A stretch of DNA of 64,000 bases from Saccharothrix sp. HUAS TT1. Its GTDB lineage: Bacteria > Actinomycetota > Actinomycetes > Mycobacteriales > Pseudonocardiaceae. Below the pieces are notes generated by a model, which saw only the letters and a list, made by a program, of their open reading frames with translations, ran no database searches and was not told the origin of the DNA. A program made the position numbers and the translations under genes. Positions 52,669 to 61,380 of the stretch are shown here, in pieces. The stretch's first letter is position 1, and each line of letters opens with the position of its first letter. The stretch spans positions 6,448,001-6,512,000 of the forward strand of contig NZ_CP160453.1 of the NCBI RefSeq assembly GCF_040744945.1, in the 5' to 3' direction.

Positions 52669-53811
52669 GTGCGGATCCTCTTCTCCAGCCTCGGCCTGTT
52701 CGGGCACACCTACCCCTTGCTGCCGCTCGCGATCGCGGCGCGGGAACTGGGTCACGACGTCGACTACTTCACCGGCCCCGCGTTCGCGGACACCCTGGCG
52801 TCGCACGGCATCCAGCACGTCGTCGGCGGCATGGAGCCGCGCGAGGCGTTCGAGATCGCGACCGGCGGCGTCACGCCGGAGCGGCAGCGGGACGTCGCGA
52901 CCGAGCGGGTCGCCTACACGTTCGCGTCGGTCCTGCCGCGCAGCTTCGCCACCGGCCTCGCGCCGGTCATCGCCGAGCGCAGGCCCGACCTGGTCGTGCA
53001 CGAGTTCGGCAACCCCGGCGCGGGCCTGGCCGCGAAGGTCGCGGGCGTGCCCGCCCTGTGCCACTCGTACGGGCGAATGTGGCAGGAAGCCGAGTTCACC
53101 GAGCCCGCGCGCGCCCACCTCGCCGACCTCGCCGCGGAGCTGGGCGTCGAGGTGCCCGACGGCGACCCCATGGTGCTCGGCCACCCGTACCTCGACATCT
53201 GCCCGCCGTCGGTGCAGAACCCGGAGTTCCTGGCCTCGTCGGCGCACCGGATCCCGCTGCGGCCGGTGCCGTTCGGCGAGCCGGGCGAGCTGCCGCCGTG
53301 GGTGGCCGAGCACCGCGAACCCCTGGTGTACCTGACGCTGGGCACGCTGTTCGGCCGGAAAGGGGTGCTGCGGTCGGCCGTCGAGGGCTTGGCGGAGCTG
53401 GACGCGAGGGTGCTCGTGGCGGCCGGGCCGAGGCTGGCGGGTGCGCTCGGCGAGCTGCCGGACAACGTCGTCGCGCTCCCGTGGGTGCCGCAGGCGGAAC
53501 TCCTGCCGCACGTGGACCTCTTGGTGCACCACGGCGGTGCGGGCACGACCATGGGCGCTTTCAGCGCGGGTGTGCCGCAGCTCGTCATCCCGCAGGCGGC
53601 GGACCAGTTCGGCAACGCCGACCTCGTCACCGAGACCGGGTTGGGCGACCACCTGCTGGGTGACGACGTGACCGCGGAGGCGGTCACGGTCAAGGCCCGC
53701 CGGCTGCTGTCCGACGAGGCCGTGCTCGACGCGGCCCGCGCCATCGCCGCCGAGGTGGCCGCCATGCCCTCACCGCACGACGTGGCCCGCACCCTGCCCG
53801 ACCACGCGTGA
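52669..53811 (+). CDS. GT1-family glycosyltransferase (MGT type), copy 1
   Basis: 380 aa. N-terminal acceptor half starts VRILFSSLGLFGHTYPLLPL. The donor half has PLVYLTLGTLFGRKGVL and the nucleotide-sugar signature PWVPQAELLPHVDLLVHHGG, GTTMGAFSAGVPQLVIPQAA, DQFGNADL. The family transfers sugar from an NDP-sugar to macrolides or other small molecules. The start is preceded by a TACGCT element, with no ribosome site. It lies beside a MarR/MMPL pair, so drug inactivation together with export is a plausible theme. It is followed by a close paralogue. Confidence 0.9.
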   Translation: MRILFSSLGLFGHTYPLLPLAIAARELGHDVDYFTGPAFADTLASHGIQHVVGGMEPREAFEIATGGVTPERQRDVATERVAYTFASVLPRSFATGLAPVIAERRPDLVVHEFGNPGAGLAAKVAGVPALCHSYGRMWQEAEFTEPARAHLADLAAELGVEVPDGDPMVLGHPYLDICPPSVQNPEFLASSAHRIPLRPVPFGEPGELPPWVAEHREPLVYLTLGTLFGRKGVLRSAVEGLAELDARVLVAAGPRLAGALGELPDNVVALPWVPQAELLPHVDLLVHHGGAGTTMGAFSAGVPQLVIPQAADQFGNADLVTETGLGDHLLGDDVTAEAVTVKARRLLSDEAVLDAARAIAAEVAAMPSPHDVARTLPDHA

Positions 53812-53889
53812 ACCGCCGGCAGTGATCTTCACCTCATTGCGCGAAGGTCTCCTAACGGACGAAATTCACCCGCCGTAGAAAAAATTCGC

Positions 53890-53895
53890 TACGCT
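53890..53895 (+). promoter_or_regulatory. -10 element (TACGCT) for leaderless glycosyltransferase 2
   Basis: TACGCT is 7 nt before GTG 53903. An AT-rich stretch (AGAAAAAATTCGC) precedes it. Confidence 0.5.
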
Positions 53896-53902
53896 CGAAC
53901 CA

Positions 53903-55042
53903 GTGCGAATCCTCTTCTCCAGCCTAGGTTTACACGGGCACACCTACCCCCTGCTGCCGCTCGCGATCGCCGCGCGCGAGCTGGGCCACGACGTCGACTA
54001 CTTCACCGGCCCGGCGTTCGCGAACGCCCTGGCGCCACACGGCATCGAGCACATCGTCGGCGGCATGGAGCTGCGCGAGGCGTTCGAGATCGCGGGCGCG
54101 GGTGGCGGGACGCCGCAGGACTTCGACCCCGAGCGGATCGCGTTCGCCTTCGCCTCGGTGCTGCCGCGCAGCTTCGCCGCCGACCTCGCGCCGGTCATCG
54201 CCGAGCGCAAGCCCGACCTCGTCGTGCACGAGGTGGGCAACCCCGGCGCGGGCCTGGCCGCGAGGGTCGCGGGCGTGCCCGCCCTGTGCCACTCGTTCGG
54301 CCGGATGTGGAGCGCGGACGAGTTCTCCGACGGCGCGCGGAAGCACGTCTTCGCCGTCGCCGCGGACCTCGGTGTCGAGGTCCCCGCGGACGACCCCATG
54401 GTGCTGGGCCACCCCTACCTCGACATCTGCCCGCCGTCCGTGCAGGACAAGGACTTCCTGGCCTCCTCCGCGACGCGGATCCCGCTGCGGCCGGTGCCGT
54501 TCGCCGAGCCGGGCGAGCTGCCGCCGTGGGTGGCCGAGCACCGCGAACCGCTGGTGTACCTGACGCTGGGCACGGCGTTCGGCCAGGCCGGGGTGCTGCG
54601 CACCGCCATCGAGGGGTTGGCGGCGCTGGGCGTGAAGGTCCTGGTGGCCGCCGGCCCCACGGTGGAGCCGGACTCGCTCGGCGAGCTGCCGGACGACGTC
54701 GTCGTGCGGCAGTGGCTGCCGCAGGCCGACCTCCTGCCGCACGTGGACCTGGTGGTGCACCACGGCGGCAGCGGCACGACCATGGGCACGTTCGGCGCGG
54801 GCGTGCCGCAGCTCATCGTGCCGCAGGGCGCCGACCAGTTCAGCAACGCCGCGATGGTGACCGAGGCCGGGCTGGGCGACCAGCTGCTCGGCGCGGACGT
54901 CACCGCTGAGGCGATCGCCACCAAGGCCCGCCGGCTGCTGTCCGACGAGGCCGTGCTCGACGCGGCCCGCGCCATCGCCGCCGAGGTGGCCGCCATGCCC
55001 TCACCGCACGACGTGGCCCGCACCCTGCCCGACTACGTCTGA
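53903..55042 (+). CDS. GT1-family glycosyltransferase (MGT type), copy 2
   Basis: 379 aa, tandem paralogue of the preceding gene. Long identical stretches include the last 40 residues except near the end (LPDYV versus LPDHA). Differences cluster in the acceptor half around residues 60-80 (AGAGGGTPQDFDPERIAFAF) and 125-150 (SADEFSDGARKHVFAVAADL). Donor motif: QWLPQADLLPHVDLVVHHGG, SGTTMGTFGAGVPQLIVPQG. The pattern suggests duplication followed by change in acceptor specificity. It has its own leaderless-type promoter, and a strong terminator follows. Confidence 0.9.
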   Translation: MRILFSSLGLHGHTYPLLPLAIAARELGHDVDYFTGPAFANALAPHGIEHIVGGMELREAFEIAGAGGGTPQDFDPERIAFAFASVLPRSFAADLAPVIAERKPDLVVHEVGNPGAGLAARVAGVPALCHSFGRMWSADEFSDGARKHVFAVAADLGVEVPADDPMVLGHPYLDICPPSVQDKDFLASSATRIPLRPVPFAEPGELPPWVAEHREPLVYLTLGTAFGQAGVLRTAIEGLAALGVKVLVAAGPTVEPDSLGELPDDVVVRQWLPQADLLPHVDLVVHHGGSGTTMGTFGAGVPQLIVPQGADQFSNAAMVTEAGLGDQLLGADVTAEAIATKARRLLSDEAVLDAARAIAAEVAAMPSPHDVARTLPDYV

Positions 55043-55050
55043 CGACCGCC

Positions 55051-55094
55051 GCACCCGCCCGGCCGCGACCACCGGATCGCGGCCGGGCGGGTGC
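55051..55094 (+). terminator. terminator of glycosyltransferase 2
   Basis: An 18-bp perfect stem (55051-55068 with 55077-55094) and an 8-nt loop start 9 nt after the stop. Confidence 0.85.
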
Positions 55095-55233
55095 CGCGCA
55101 CGGTGTGCTTAACACGTAAGCAAGGCCACTCGTCGCAACTCCCGCACCGCTCGTCGTGCCTCGCTTGACCGGTTAATTCGGCCACTGCCACCGTCGGCGA
55201 CGCCACCGAAGACGACGGCGTTGGGAGACCTCC

Positions 55234-56451
55234 ATGGCAGGGCACGTGGGCAGACTGGCCGTGATAGCCGCACTCGTGGCGACGGCGGCGGTGCAACCGG
55301 CCGCCGTCGCGCACGGCAAGCCCTGGGTCGCGAGCTGGGCGGCGAGTCCCGTGGTGGGCAGCGAGATCCCCTGGAGCGACTGCCCGGCGGGCGAGGGCCT
55401 GCGGGACCAGACGGTGCGGAACGTGGTGTTCCTCAGCGCGGGCGGCGACTCCGTGCGGGTTCGGCTGACCAACGCGTTCGGCGCGACGCCGCTGCAGGTC
55501 GGCCGGGCCTCGGTCGCGGTGCAGGCGTCCGGTGACGCGGCGGTGCCCGGGACGCTGCGCGCGCTGACGTTCAAGGGCAGGCGCGGCGTCACCGTGCCGG
55601 TCGGCCGGGAGGTCTTCAGCGACCCGGTCGCGCTGGACGTGAAGGCGTTGTCGACGCTGCTGGTGAGCGCCTACCTGCCGAACGCCACCGGCCCGCTGAC
55701 CAACCACCCGTTCACCGCGCAGGGCAACTACCTGGCTGCCGGCGACCGGACCGGCGCGCTGTCCGGCGGGTTCCGGGACACGCCGTGCTGGATGGTCGTG
55801 AACGGTGTGGACGTGGCGCCGTCGCGGCGGGTCGCGGGCGCGGTGGTGGCGTTCGGCGACTCGATCACCGACACCGGCAGCACCACCGGCAACGCCAACC
55901 GCCGCTGGCCGGACTTCCTGGCCAGGCGGCTGGCCGCGGTGCCGGGCCGGACGCTGTCCGTGGTGAACGCGGGGCTGGGCGGCAACCGCCTCATCGCCGA
56001 CCGCGACGAGCCGTACTGGGGCGTGGCGGGCGTGACGCGGGTGCACCGGGACGTGCTGTCGCAGACCGGGGTCGAGGCGGTGATCGTGCTGGAGGCGGTG
56101 AACGACATCGGCTACAGCGCGTCGGCCGAGGACCTGATCGCCGGGCACCGCGAGGTGATCCGGCAGGCGCGGGCCGAGGGCGTGGAGGTGTACGGCGGCA
56201 CGATCCTGCCGTTCAAGGGCTCGTTCATCTGGACCGAGGAGCGCGAGGCGACCTGGCGGGCGCTCAACGACTGGATCCGCACGTCCGGGGAGTTCGACGG
56301 CGTCGTCGACTTCGCCGCCGCGACCGCCGTGCCCGGCGACCCGGCCACGCTGGACCCGGCCTACGACAGCGGCGACCACCTGCACCCGAACGACGCCGGC
56401 ACCGCGGCCATGGCCGACGCGGTCGACCTGTCGGTGCTGCTGGGTCGCTGA
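55234..56451 (+). CDS. secreted SGNH/GDSL esterase
   Basis: 405 aa with signal peptide (RLAVIAALVATAAVQPAAVA). An N-terminal beta domain (30-195) includes a paired Cys region (SDCPAGEG, TPCWMV). The hydrolase domain follows with block I FGDSITDTGS (Ser210), block II NAGLGGNRLI, block III VNDIG and block V DHLHPND (Asp, His). It probably removes acyl groups, for example acetyl from polysaccharide or lipid, outside the cell. The GH10 xylanase 3 kb away makes polysaccharide deacetylation conceivable. Confidence 0.9.
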   Translation: MAGHVGRLAVIAALVATAAVQPAAVAHGKPWVASWAASPVVGSEIPWSDCPAGEGLRDQTVRNVVFLSAGGDSVRVRLTNAFGATPLQVGRASVAVQASGDAAVPGTLRALTFKGRRGVTVPVGREVFSDPVALDVKALSTLLVSAYLPNATGPLTNHPFTAQGNYLAAGDRTGALSGGFRDTPCWMVVNGVDVAPSRRVAGAVVAFGDSITDTGSTTGNANRRWPDFLARRLAAVPGRTLSVVNAGLGGNRLIADRDEPYWGVAGVTRVHRDVLSQTGVEAVIVLEAVNDIGYSASAEDLIAGHREVIRQARAEGVEVYGGTILPFKGSFIWTEEREATWRALNDWIRTSGEFDGVVDFAAATAVPGDPATLDPAYDSGDHLHPNDAGTAAMADAVDLSVLLGR

Positions 56452-56560
56452 CCCCCGCGCCGTGCCGCCCAGGGTGTGGTCCGCTGTCGGCGAACGCCCC
56501 GGACAGCGCGGTCGGGACCGGCGCAGGATGAGGGTGTGATCGTGTGATCGGGGGGTGCCG

Positions 56561-57469
56561 ATGGATCCGCTGGACGCCTACTCGCAGGCCGTGATCGCGG
56601 TGGCGAAGTCGGTCACCCCGCACGTGGCCGGCGTGCGCGTGGGGCGTGGCACGGGGTCGGCGGTGGTGTTCACCGACGACGGCCACCTGTTGACCAACGC
56701 GCACGTCGTGACGGGCGGGCGGGAAGGCACGGCGGTGTTCGCGGACGGTTCCGAGTCGGCGTTCGCGGTCGTCGGCGCCGATCCGCTGGCCGACCTGGCG
56801 GTGCTGCGGGCCGAGGGCGGCGCGCCCGGACCGGCGGCGTTCGGCGACGCGGACCGCCTCCAGGTCGGCCAGCTCGTCATCGCCGTCGGCAACCCGCTCG
56901 GCCTGGCCGGTTCGGTGACCGCGGGCGTGGTGAGCGCGCTGGGCCGCGCGGTGCCGGTGAGCAACGGCCGGGCCGGGCGGGTGATCGAGGACGTGATCCA
57001 GACCGACGCGGCCCTCAACCCCGGCAACTCCGGCGGCGCGCTGGCCGACTCGGCCGGCGCGGTGGTCGGCATCACCACCGCGTTGGCGGGCATCGGCCTC
57101 GGGCTCGCGATCCCGATGAACAGCACCACCCGGCGGATCCTGTCGACGCTGCTGGTCGAGGGCCGGGTGCGGCGGGCCTACCTGGGCGTGGTCGGCGCGC
57201 CCGCTCCCCTGCCCGACGCCGTCGCCGAGCGCACCGGGCAGCGCGCGGGCGTGCGGCTGGTGCAGGTGGTGCCCGGCGGGCCGGCCGAGCGGGCCGGGTT
57301 GCGCGACGGCGACCTGGTGCTGAGCGTGGCGCGGACGCCGGTCGGCGACGCGCAGGGCATCCAGCGGCAGCTGTTCGCCGAGGCCATCGGGTTACCGCTG
57401 CCGGTGACCGTCCTGCGCAACGGCGCGATGGTCGACGTCGTCGCCACGCCGACCGAGCTGGCCGCGTGA
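56561..57469 (+). CDS. HtrA-like S1C serine protease with PDZ domain
   Basis: 302 aa, ATG 56561 after GGGGGG. The catalytic triad is visible: His48 in LLTNAHVV, Asp78 in DPLADLAVL and Ser157 in NPGNSGGAL. The PDZ domain is at about 195-300 (VVPGGPAERAGLRDGDLVLS). No signal peptide or membrane helix is present, so a cytoplasmic location is predicted, unlike most HtrA proteins. Its 3' end overlaps the convergent GNAT gene by 78 bp. Confidence 0.9.
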   Translation: MDPLDAYSQAVIAVAKSVTPHVAGVRVGRGTGSAVVFTDDGHLLTNAHVVTGGREGTAVFADGSESAFAVVGADPLADLAVLRAEGGAPGPAAFGDADRLQVGQLVIAVGNPLGLAGSVTAGVVSALGRAVPVSNGRAGRVIEDVIQTDAALNPGNSGGALADSAGAVVGITTALAGIGLGLAIPMNSTTRRILSTLLVEGRVRRAYLGVVGAPAPLPDAVAERTGQRAGVRLVQVVPGGPAERAGLRDGDLVLSVARTPVGDAQGIQRQLFAEAIGLPLPVTVLRNGAMVDVVATPTELAA

Positions 57470-57988
57470 GGCCAGCGGCAGCGCGAACCGCCGGCAGGCG
57501 TGCGCCCTGGCGGACCCCCGCCGCGCGAGCGCCTTCGCGGGCCGGGCGCCGGGTCGCGTGACCGCCGGGCGGACCGGGTCGCCCGGCGCCGCCTCCGTCC
57601 CGGCGACCACGTGCTCGCCCTCGGTGAAGCCCATGGCCCGGCACCAGCGCGCCAGCGGCGAGTCGTCTTGGGCCCAGGCGTCGAGCGTGGTCGCCCCGAG
57701 TGCCCCGGCACGGGCCCGCGCGCGGGACAGCAGGGCGCCGCCGATGCCCCGGTGCCGGTGGTCCGGGTGGACGGCGAAGGTCTCGATGGTGGCCGACTCC
57801 CCGGCCACCGCGACGTCCAGGATGCCGACCACCACGCCCGCGTCCACCGCCACGAGTTCCGCCCCGGTCACCGCGGGCTTCGCCGGGACGGCGGAGCCCT
57901 GGTGCGCCCGGCACCGCAACCACGACGGCTCGTCGCCGACGGCGTAGTCGCGCACCCCGTACCCCACCGGCACAGCGTGCCCGATCAC
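57392..57988 (-). CDS. GNAT-family N-acetyltransferase
   Basis: 198 aa from GTG 57988. The acetyl-CoA fold covers about 10-130: AVDAGVVVGILDVAVAGESA, IETFAVHPDHRHRGIGGALL (the R-x-x-G-x-G/A loop) and ARWCRAMGFTEGEHVVAG. The last 60-70 residues are Arg/Ala-rich, match no family, and are read from DNA antisense to the protease gene. The frame may have lost an earlier stop. Substrate unknown. Confidence 0.8.
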   Translation of the reverse strand: MIGHAVPVGYGVRDYAVGDEPSWLRCRAHQGSAVPAKPAVTGAELVAVDAGVVVGILDVAVAGESATIETFAVHPDHRHRGIGGALLSRARARAGALGATTLDAWAQDDSPLARWCRAMGFTEGEHVVAGTEAAPGDPVRPAVTRPGARPAKALARRGSARAHACRRFALPLASRGQLGRRGDDVDHRAVAQDGHRQR

Positions 57989-58043
57989 CGCGACGGAGGC
58001 GTACCGATTTCCCGCACGGCACCTGAAGGGCGCACGCGGCCGA

Positions 58044-58634
58044 TCAGCGGAACGGGGCGGTGAAGCAGGCGATCCGGGCGCCCGCGCTGCCCGCCCGGCC
58101 CTGCTCGGTCTCGGTGGTCGGGTGCTCGTGCAGCACGATCGAGGACGGCACGCGGTCGCCGAAGGTGAACGGGACCGTGGTCTCGGCCGTGCCGTCGCCC
58201 TCGCCGTCGGTGGTCAGGTCCAGCCAGACCTCGTTGCGCGGGTTGGCGTAGGCCGGGTCGACCGACGGCCGCTCCGGCGTCGCGGCCGGGTCGACCTCGT
58301 GCTGGTAGTGCGGACCGGCGTCGGAGCCCTCCTCGCCGCACGGGTCGGTGTGCGCGTGGGCGGCGTAACCGCGGTCCGGCTGGAGCTGGTCGGCGATCAG
58401 CCGCACAGTCGTCGTGCCACCGCCCTCGACCACCTCCAGCTCCAGCTGCGCGCCCGGCGGCGCGGCGGCCTGGTCGTAGGTGAACGCCACGTCGGCCTTG
58501 TCCACCGGCGCCAGCACACCGGTCTGCCTGGTGCTCACCTCCGGCTCGGCCGACCCGGACGACCCGGTCCCCTCGGGCGTCGAGCCGCAGCCCACCGCTG
58601 TGCAGAGCACGGCCACGACGATGACGGCACGCAT
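58044..58634 (-). CDS. sodC: Cu/Zn superoxide dismutase lipoprotein
   Basis: 196 aa, ATG 58634 after GGAGGG. Lipobox AVGC (Cys16). Metal ligands appear in AAHAHTDPCGEEGSDAGPHY, continuing QHEVDP, and in SIVLHEHPTTETE; the structural disulfide is CGEEG with IACF. It removes superoxide at the outer membrane surface. The active-site Arg normally near the C-terminus is present in AGSAGARIACF. Confidence 0.88.
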   Translation of the reverse strand: MRAVIVVAVLCTAVGCGSTPEGTGSSGSAEPEVSTRQTGVLAPVDKADVAFTYDQAAAPPGAQLELEVVEGGGTTTVRLIADQLQPDRGYAAHAHTDPCGEEGSDAGPHYQHEVDPAATPERPSVDPAYANPRNEVWLDLTTDGEGDGTAETTVPFTFGDRVPSSIVLHEHPTTETEQGRAGSAGARIACFTAPFR

Positions 58635-58788
58635 GCAGGTTCCCTCCGACGTCCGCTGGCGGTCGTCGTCGGACTACCCCTCGCCGCGCCGGGCGTAACC
58701 GAAGATCACTCGGCTGAGTGGTTTCGCGCTACCTCCGGGAACACCCGGCAAACCCGTGGGAGCCAACACCACGACCCGAGGGGGTTCG

Positions 58789-59307
58789 ATGAACACGCGC
58801 ACCCTGATCGCCGCGCTCGCCTGCACGACGGCGTTCCAGGCGCCGGTCGCGCACGCGACCGACGACCCGGGCACGTTGATCGCGTGCGGCACGACCCAGG
58901 ACGACCGCCGGACGTCGCGCACCGAGGCGCAGCTCCGCTCGCAGACCTGGCTGGACGCCCGGGTGCCCTACAGCCAGCAGGCGTGCCACGAGAACGAGCA
59001 CGGCAGCTACCGCACCGACTGCTCCGGCTACGTCTCGATGGCGTGGGGGCTCGACCACTCCCGCAACACGTCGTCGCTCCGCGAGGTCGCCACCGAGGTG
59101 CCGCGGGTCGAACTGCTCCCCGGTGACGCCCTGCTCGGCGCGTACCACGTCGCGCTGTTCGTGCGCTGGGCGGACGCGGCGAAGTCGGAGCCGGTCGTGC
59201 GCGAGCAGACCGGCCCCGACGGCGAGCCGCCGGTGGAGCGGACGTGGACGGCCGAGGTGGCGAACACCTACACGCCGGTCCGGTACTACCGGGTCACCGA
59301 GGGCTGA
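58789..59307 (+). CDS. secreted NlpC/P60-like (CHAP-type) protein
   Basis: 172 aa, ATG 58789 after GAGGGGG. Signal peptide (TLIAALACTTAFQAPVAHA). The papain-like core has Cys in YRTDCSGYVSMAWGLD (near residue 78) and His in GAYHVALFVRWAD (near 120), with a preceding ARVPYSQQACHENEHG. It resembles peptidoglycan-hydrolysing or amidase proteins of actinobacteria. It is short and has no wall-binding domain. Confidence 0.8.
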   Translation: MNTRTLIAALACTTAFQAPVAHATDDPGTLIACGTTQDDRRTSRTEAQLRSQTWLDARVPYSQQACHENEHGSYRTDCSGYVSMAWGLDHSRNTSSLREVATEVPRVELLPGDALLGAYHVALFVRWADAAKSEPVVREQTGPDGEPPVERTWTAEVANTYTPVRYYRVTEG

Positions 59308-59311
59308 CCCG

Positions 59312-61258
59312 TCAGCCGATCCCGCACGCCACCCCGTTCAGGGTGAACCCGGTCGGCTTGCCGTTCGCGCCGGTCCAGCTGCCGAGGAACCCGAACGACA
59401 CCGAGCCGCCCGGCGGGAGCATCGAGTTCCAGGACGCGTTGCGCACGCTGACCGCCGCGCCCGCCTGGCTGTGCGTGCCGCCCCAGAGCTGGGTGATCCG
59501 CTGCCCGTCCGGGAAGGACCACGCCAGCGTCCACGGGTTGATCGCGGTGGCGCCCCGGTTGGTGATCCGGACCTCGCCCTGGAAACCGCCCTGCCACTGC
59601 CCGCCGATGGTGTACCCGACCGAGCACGTCGCCGGTGGTGCCGTCGTCGTCGTGGTCGTCGTGGTCGTGGTCGTGGTCGTCGTCGGCCCGCCGATCTGGC
59701 TCGGGTCCACGACGCCCCAGTAGGCGTCCTTCGCCTGGAGGCGCGTGTCGAACAGCAGCGGGTGGTCCTTGCGGGTCACCGGGAAGCTGTCCAGCCACGT
59801 GCTGTCGTCCGCCAGGCCCCACAACGTCACCGAGCTGATGTGGTCGGAGTACCGCTTGTACAGCTCGAAGAAGTCGCGGTACCGGTGCGCCTGGGTGAGC
59901 AGCACCTCCCTCGGCGGCGTCGGGTAGGACTGGCTGTTGTCGGTGTAGACGGAGATGTCCATCTCGGTGATCTGCTGGTCCACGCCCAGCGGCACGAACT
60001 TGGCCAGCATCGCCTCGGTCTCGGCCAGGGACGGCCACGCCACGTTGACGTGCATCTGGTGGCCGACCGCGTCGATCGGCACGCCCTCGGCGCGCAGCGC
60101 GACCACCAGGTCGTGCAGCTTGTCGCGCTTGGCCGGGACGTTGGTGTTGTAGTCGTTGATCACGAGCGTGGCGTTCGGCGCGACCTCGCGGGCGACGCGG
60201 AACGCCATGCGCAGGTAGTCCAGCCCGGTGATCTCGAACCACCTGCTGCGGCGCAGGCCGTCGGCCTGGGTCTCGTCGATGACCTCGTTGACCACGTCCC
60301 ACACCGGGATGTCGTCGCCGAAGTGGCCGACCACGGCGCGGATGTGCGCTTCCAGGCGGGCCAGCAGCAACGCCTTGTTCTCCGGGGTCGCGGTCATGTC
60401 GTTGCCCGCGGCGTCCTTGAACACCCACGCCGGGGTCTGCTGGTGCCAGACCAGCGTGTGCCCGCGCACGGCCGCGCCGTTGGCCTTCGCCCACGCGACG
60501 AGGGCTTCGGCGTCGGCGAACCGGAACGCGCCCTCGGTGGGCTCGGTGGCGTCCCACTTGAGCGTGTTGCCGGGCGTGATGGAGTTGAAGTGCTTGGCGA
60601 GCAGCTGCCCGTGGTTGTTGAGCACCTGCGCGCCCTCGACGGCCGCGCCGACTGCGAAGTGGTCGGCGAGCACGTCCTTCACCGACGGGATGTCGGTCTG
60701 GATGGGCGGCAGGGGCGTGTAGGAGAGGGAGAAGTCGTCGACGTGCAGCGACGCCGTGGCGCTGTTCAGCTCGACGTAGGTGGCGAGGAAGTCGACGTCG
60801 GCGGCGAGGGTGTAGCTGCCGCGCAGGTTGACCCAGCCGCCCGCGGTGACCGCGGTGTCGCCGACGACCTGGTCGTAGCTCGGGGTGCCCGCGGTGCGGC
60901 GTTCGACGGACAGCCGGGCCTGCGTCGCCGCCTCGCCCGCCGCCAGCCGCACCCACACCGACAGGTCGTAGCGGATGCCCTTCCGCACGTCGTCCAGCAC
61001 GCTGAGGGCGGGACCCTGCCAGCCCTGGGTGCGCCCGGTGACGGCGAGGCTGTGCGTGCCGCTGCGGGCGACGGCCGTGCTGGGGGTGACGACCTCGTCG
61101 GACCGGGACGTCCACCCCTGCGCCGTGCCGTCGTCGAACGTGCTGGACACCACGACCACGGGCTCGTCGGCCGCGGCCTGCGGGCTCGCGTGGGCCACCA
61201 TCGTGACCAGGCCGGCCACGACCGAGGTCGCGAGCACACCGGCGAGAACTCTCCTCAT
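59312..61258 (-). CDS. secreted GH10 xylanase with CBM and CBM2
   Basis: 648 aa, ATG 61258. Order: signal peptide (1-29); a CBM4/9- or CBM22-like module (35-185, STFDDGTAQGWTSRSDEVVT); the GH10 barrel (about 190-520); a Thr-only linker; and a cellulose-binding CBM2 at the C-terminus (CSVGYTIGGQWQGGFQGEVR, NPWTLAWSFPDGQRITQLWG). The acid/base is Glu325 in VWDVVNEVIDE and the nucleophile Glu432 in ITEMDIS, 107 residues apart as expected. It cleaves xylan chains outside the cell. A CebR-type operator lies just upstream. Confidence 0.95.
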   Translation of the reverse strand: MRRVLAGVLATSVVAGLVTMVAHASPQAAADEPVVVVSSTFDDGTAQGWTSRSDEVVTPSTAVARSGTHSLAVTGRTQGWQGPALSVLDDVRKGIRYDLSVWVRLAAGEAATQARLSVERRTAGTPSYDQVVGDTAVTAGGWVNLRGSYTLAADVDFLATYVELNSATASLHVDDFSLSYTPLPPIQTDIPSVKDVLADHFAVGAAVEGAQVLNNHGQLLAKHFNSITPGNTLKWDATEPTEGAFRFADAEALVAWAKANGAAVRGHTLVWHQQTPAWVFKDAAGNDMTATPENKALLLARLEAHIRAVVGHFGDDIPVWDVVNEVIDETQADGLRRSRWFEITGLDYLRMAFRVAREVAPNATLVINDYNTNVPAKRDKLHDLVVALRAEGVPIDAVGHQMHVNVAWPSLAETEAMLAKFVPLGVDQQITEMDISVYTDNSQSYPTPPREVLLTQAHRYRDFFELYKRYSDHISSVTLWGLADDSTWLDSFPVTRKDHPLLFDTRLQAKDAYWGVVDPSQIGGPTTTTTTTTTTTTTTAPPATCSVGYTIGGQWQGGFQGEVRITNRGATAINPWTLAWSFPDGQRITQLWGGTHSQAGAAVSVRNASWNSMLPPGGSVSFGFLGSWTGANGKPTGFTLNGVACGIG

Positions 61259-61287
61259 CGAGAATCCCTCTTCCGTCGGGCGATTTC

Positions 61288-61301
61288 TGGGAGCGCTCCC
61301 A
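61288..61301. promoter_or_regulatory. CebR-type operator upstream of the xylanase
   Basis: TGGGAGCGCTCCCA matches the CebR operator known from Streptomyces cellulose/xylan genes. It lies 30 bp before the xylanase ATG. Confidence 0.8.
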
Positions 61302-61380
61302 GATCATCTCGCCCGGACTATAGGCAGCCGCGCCGGCTCGCGCCCAGCCCCCGTTCAGCCCAAACGTCGTCCGGCTCCCG

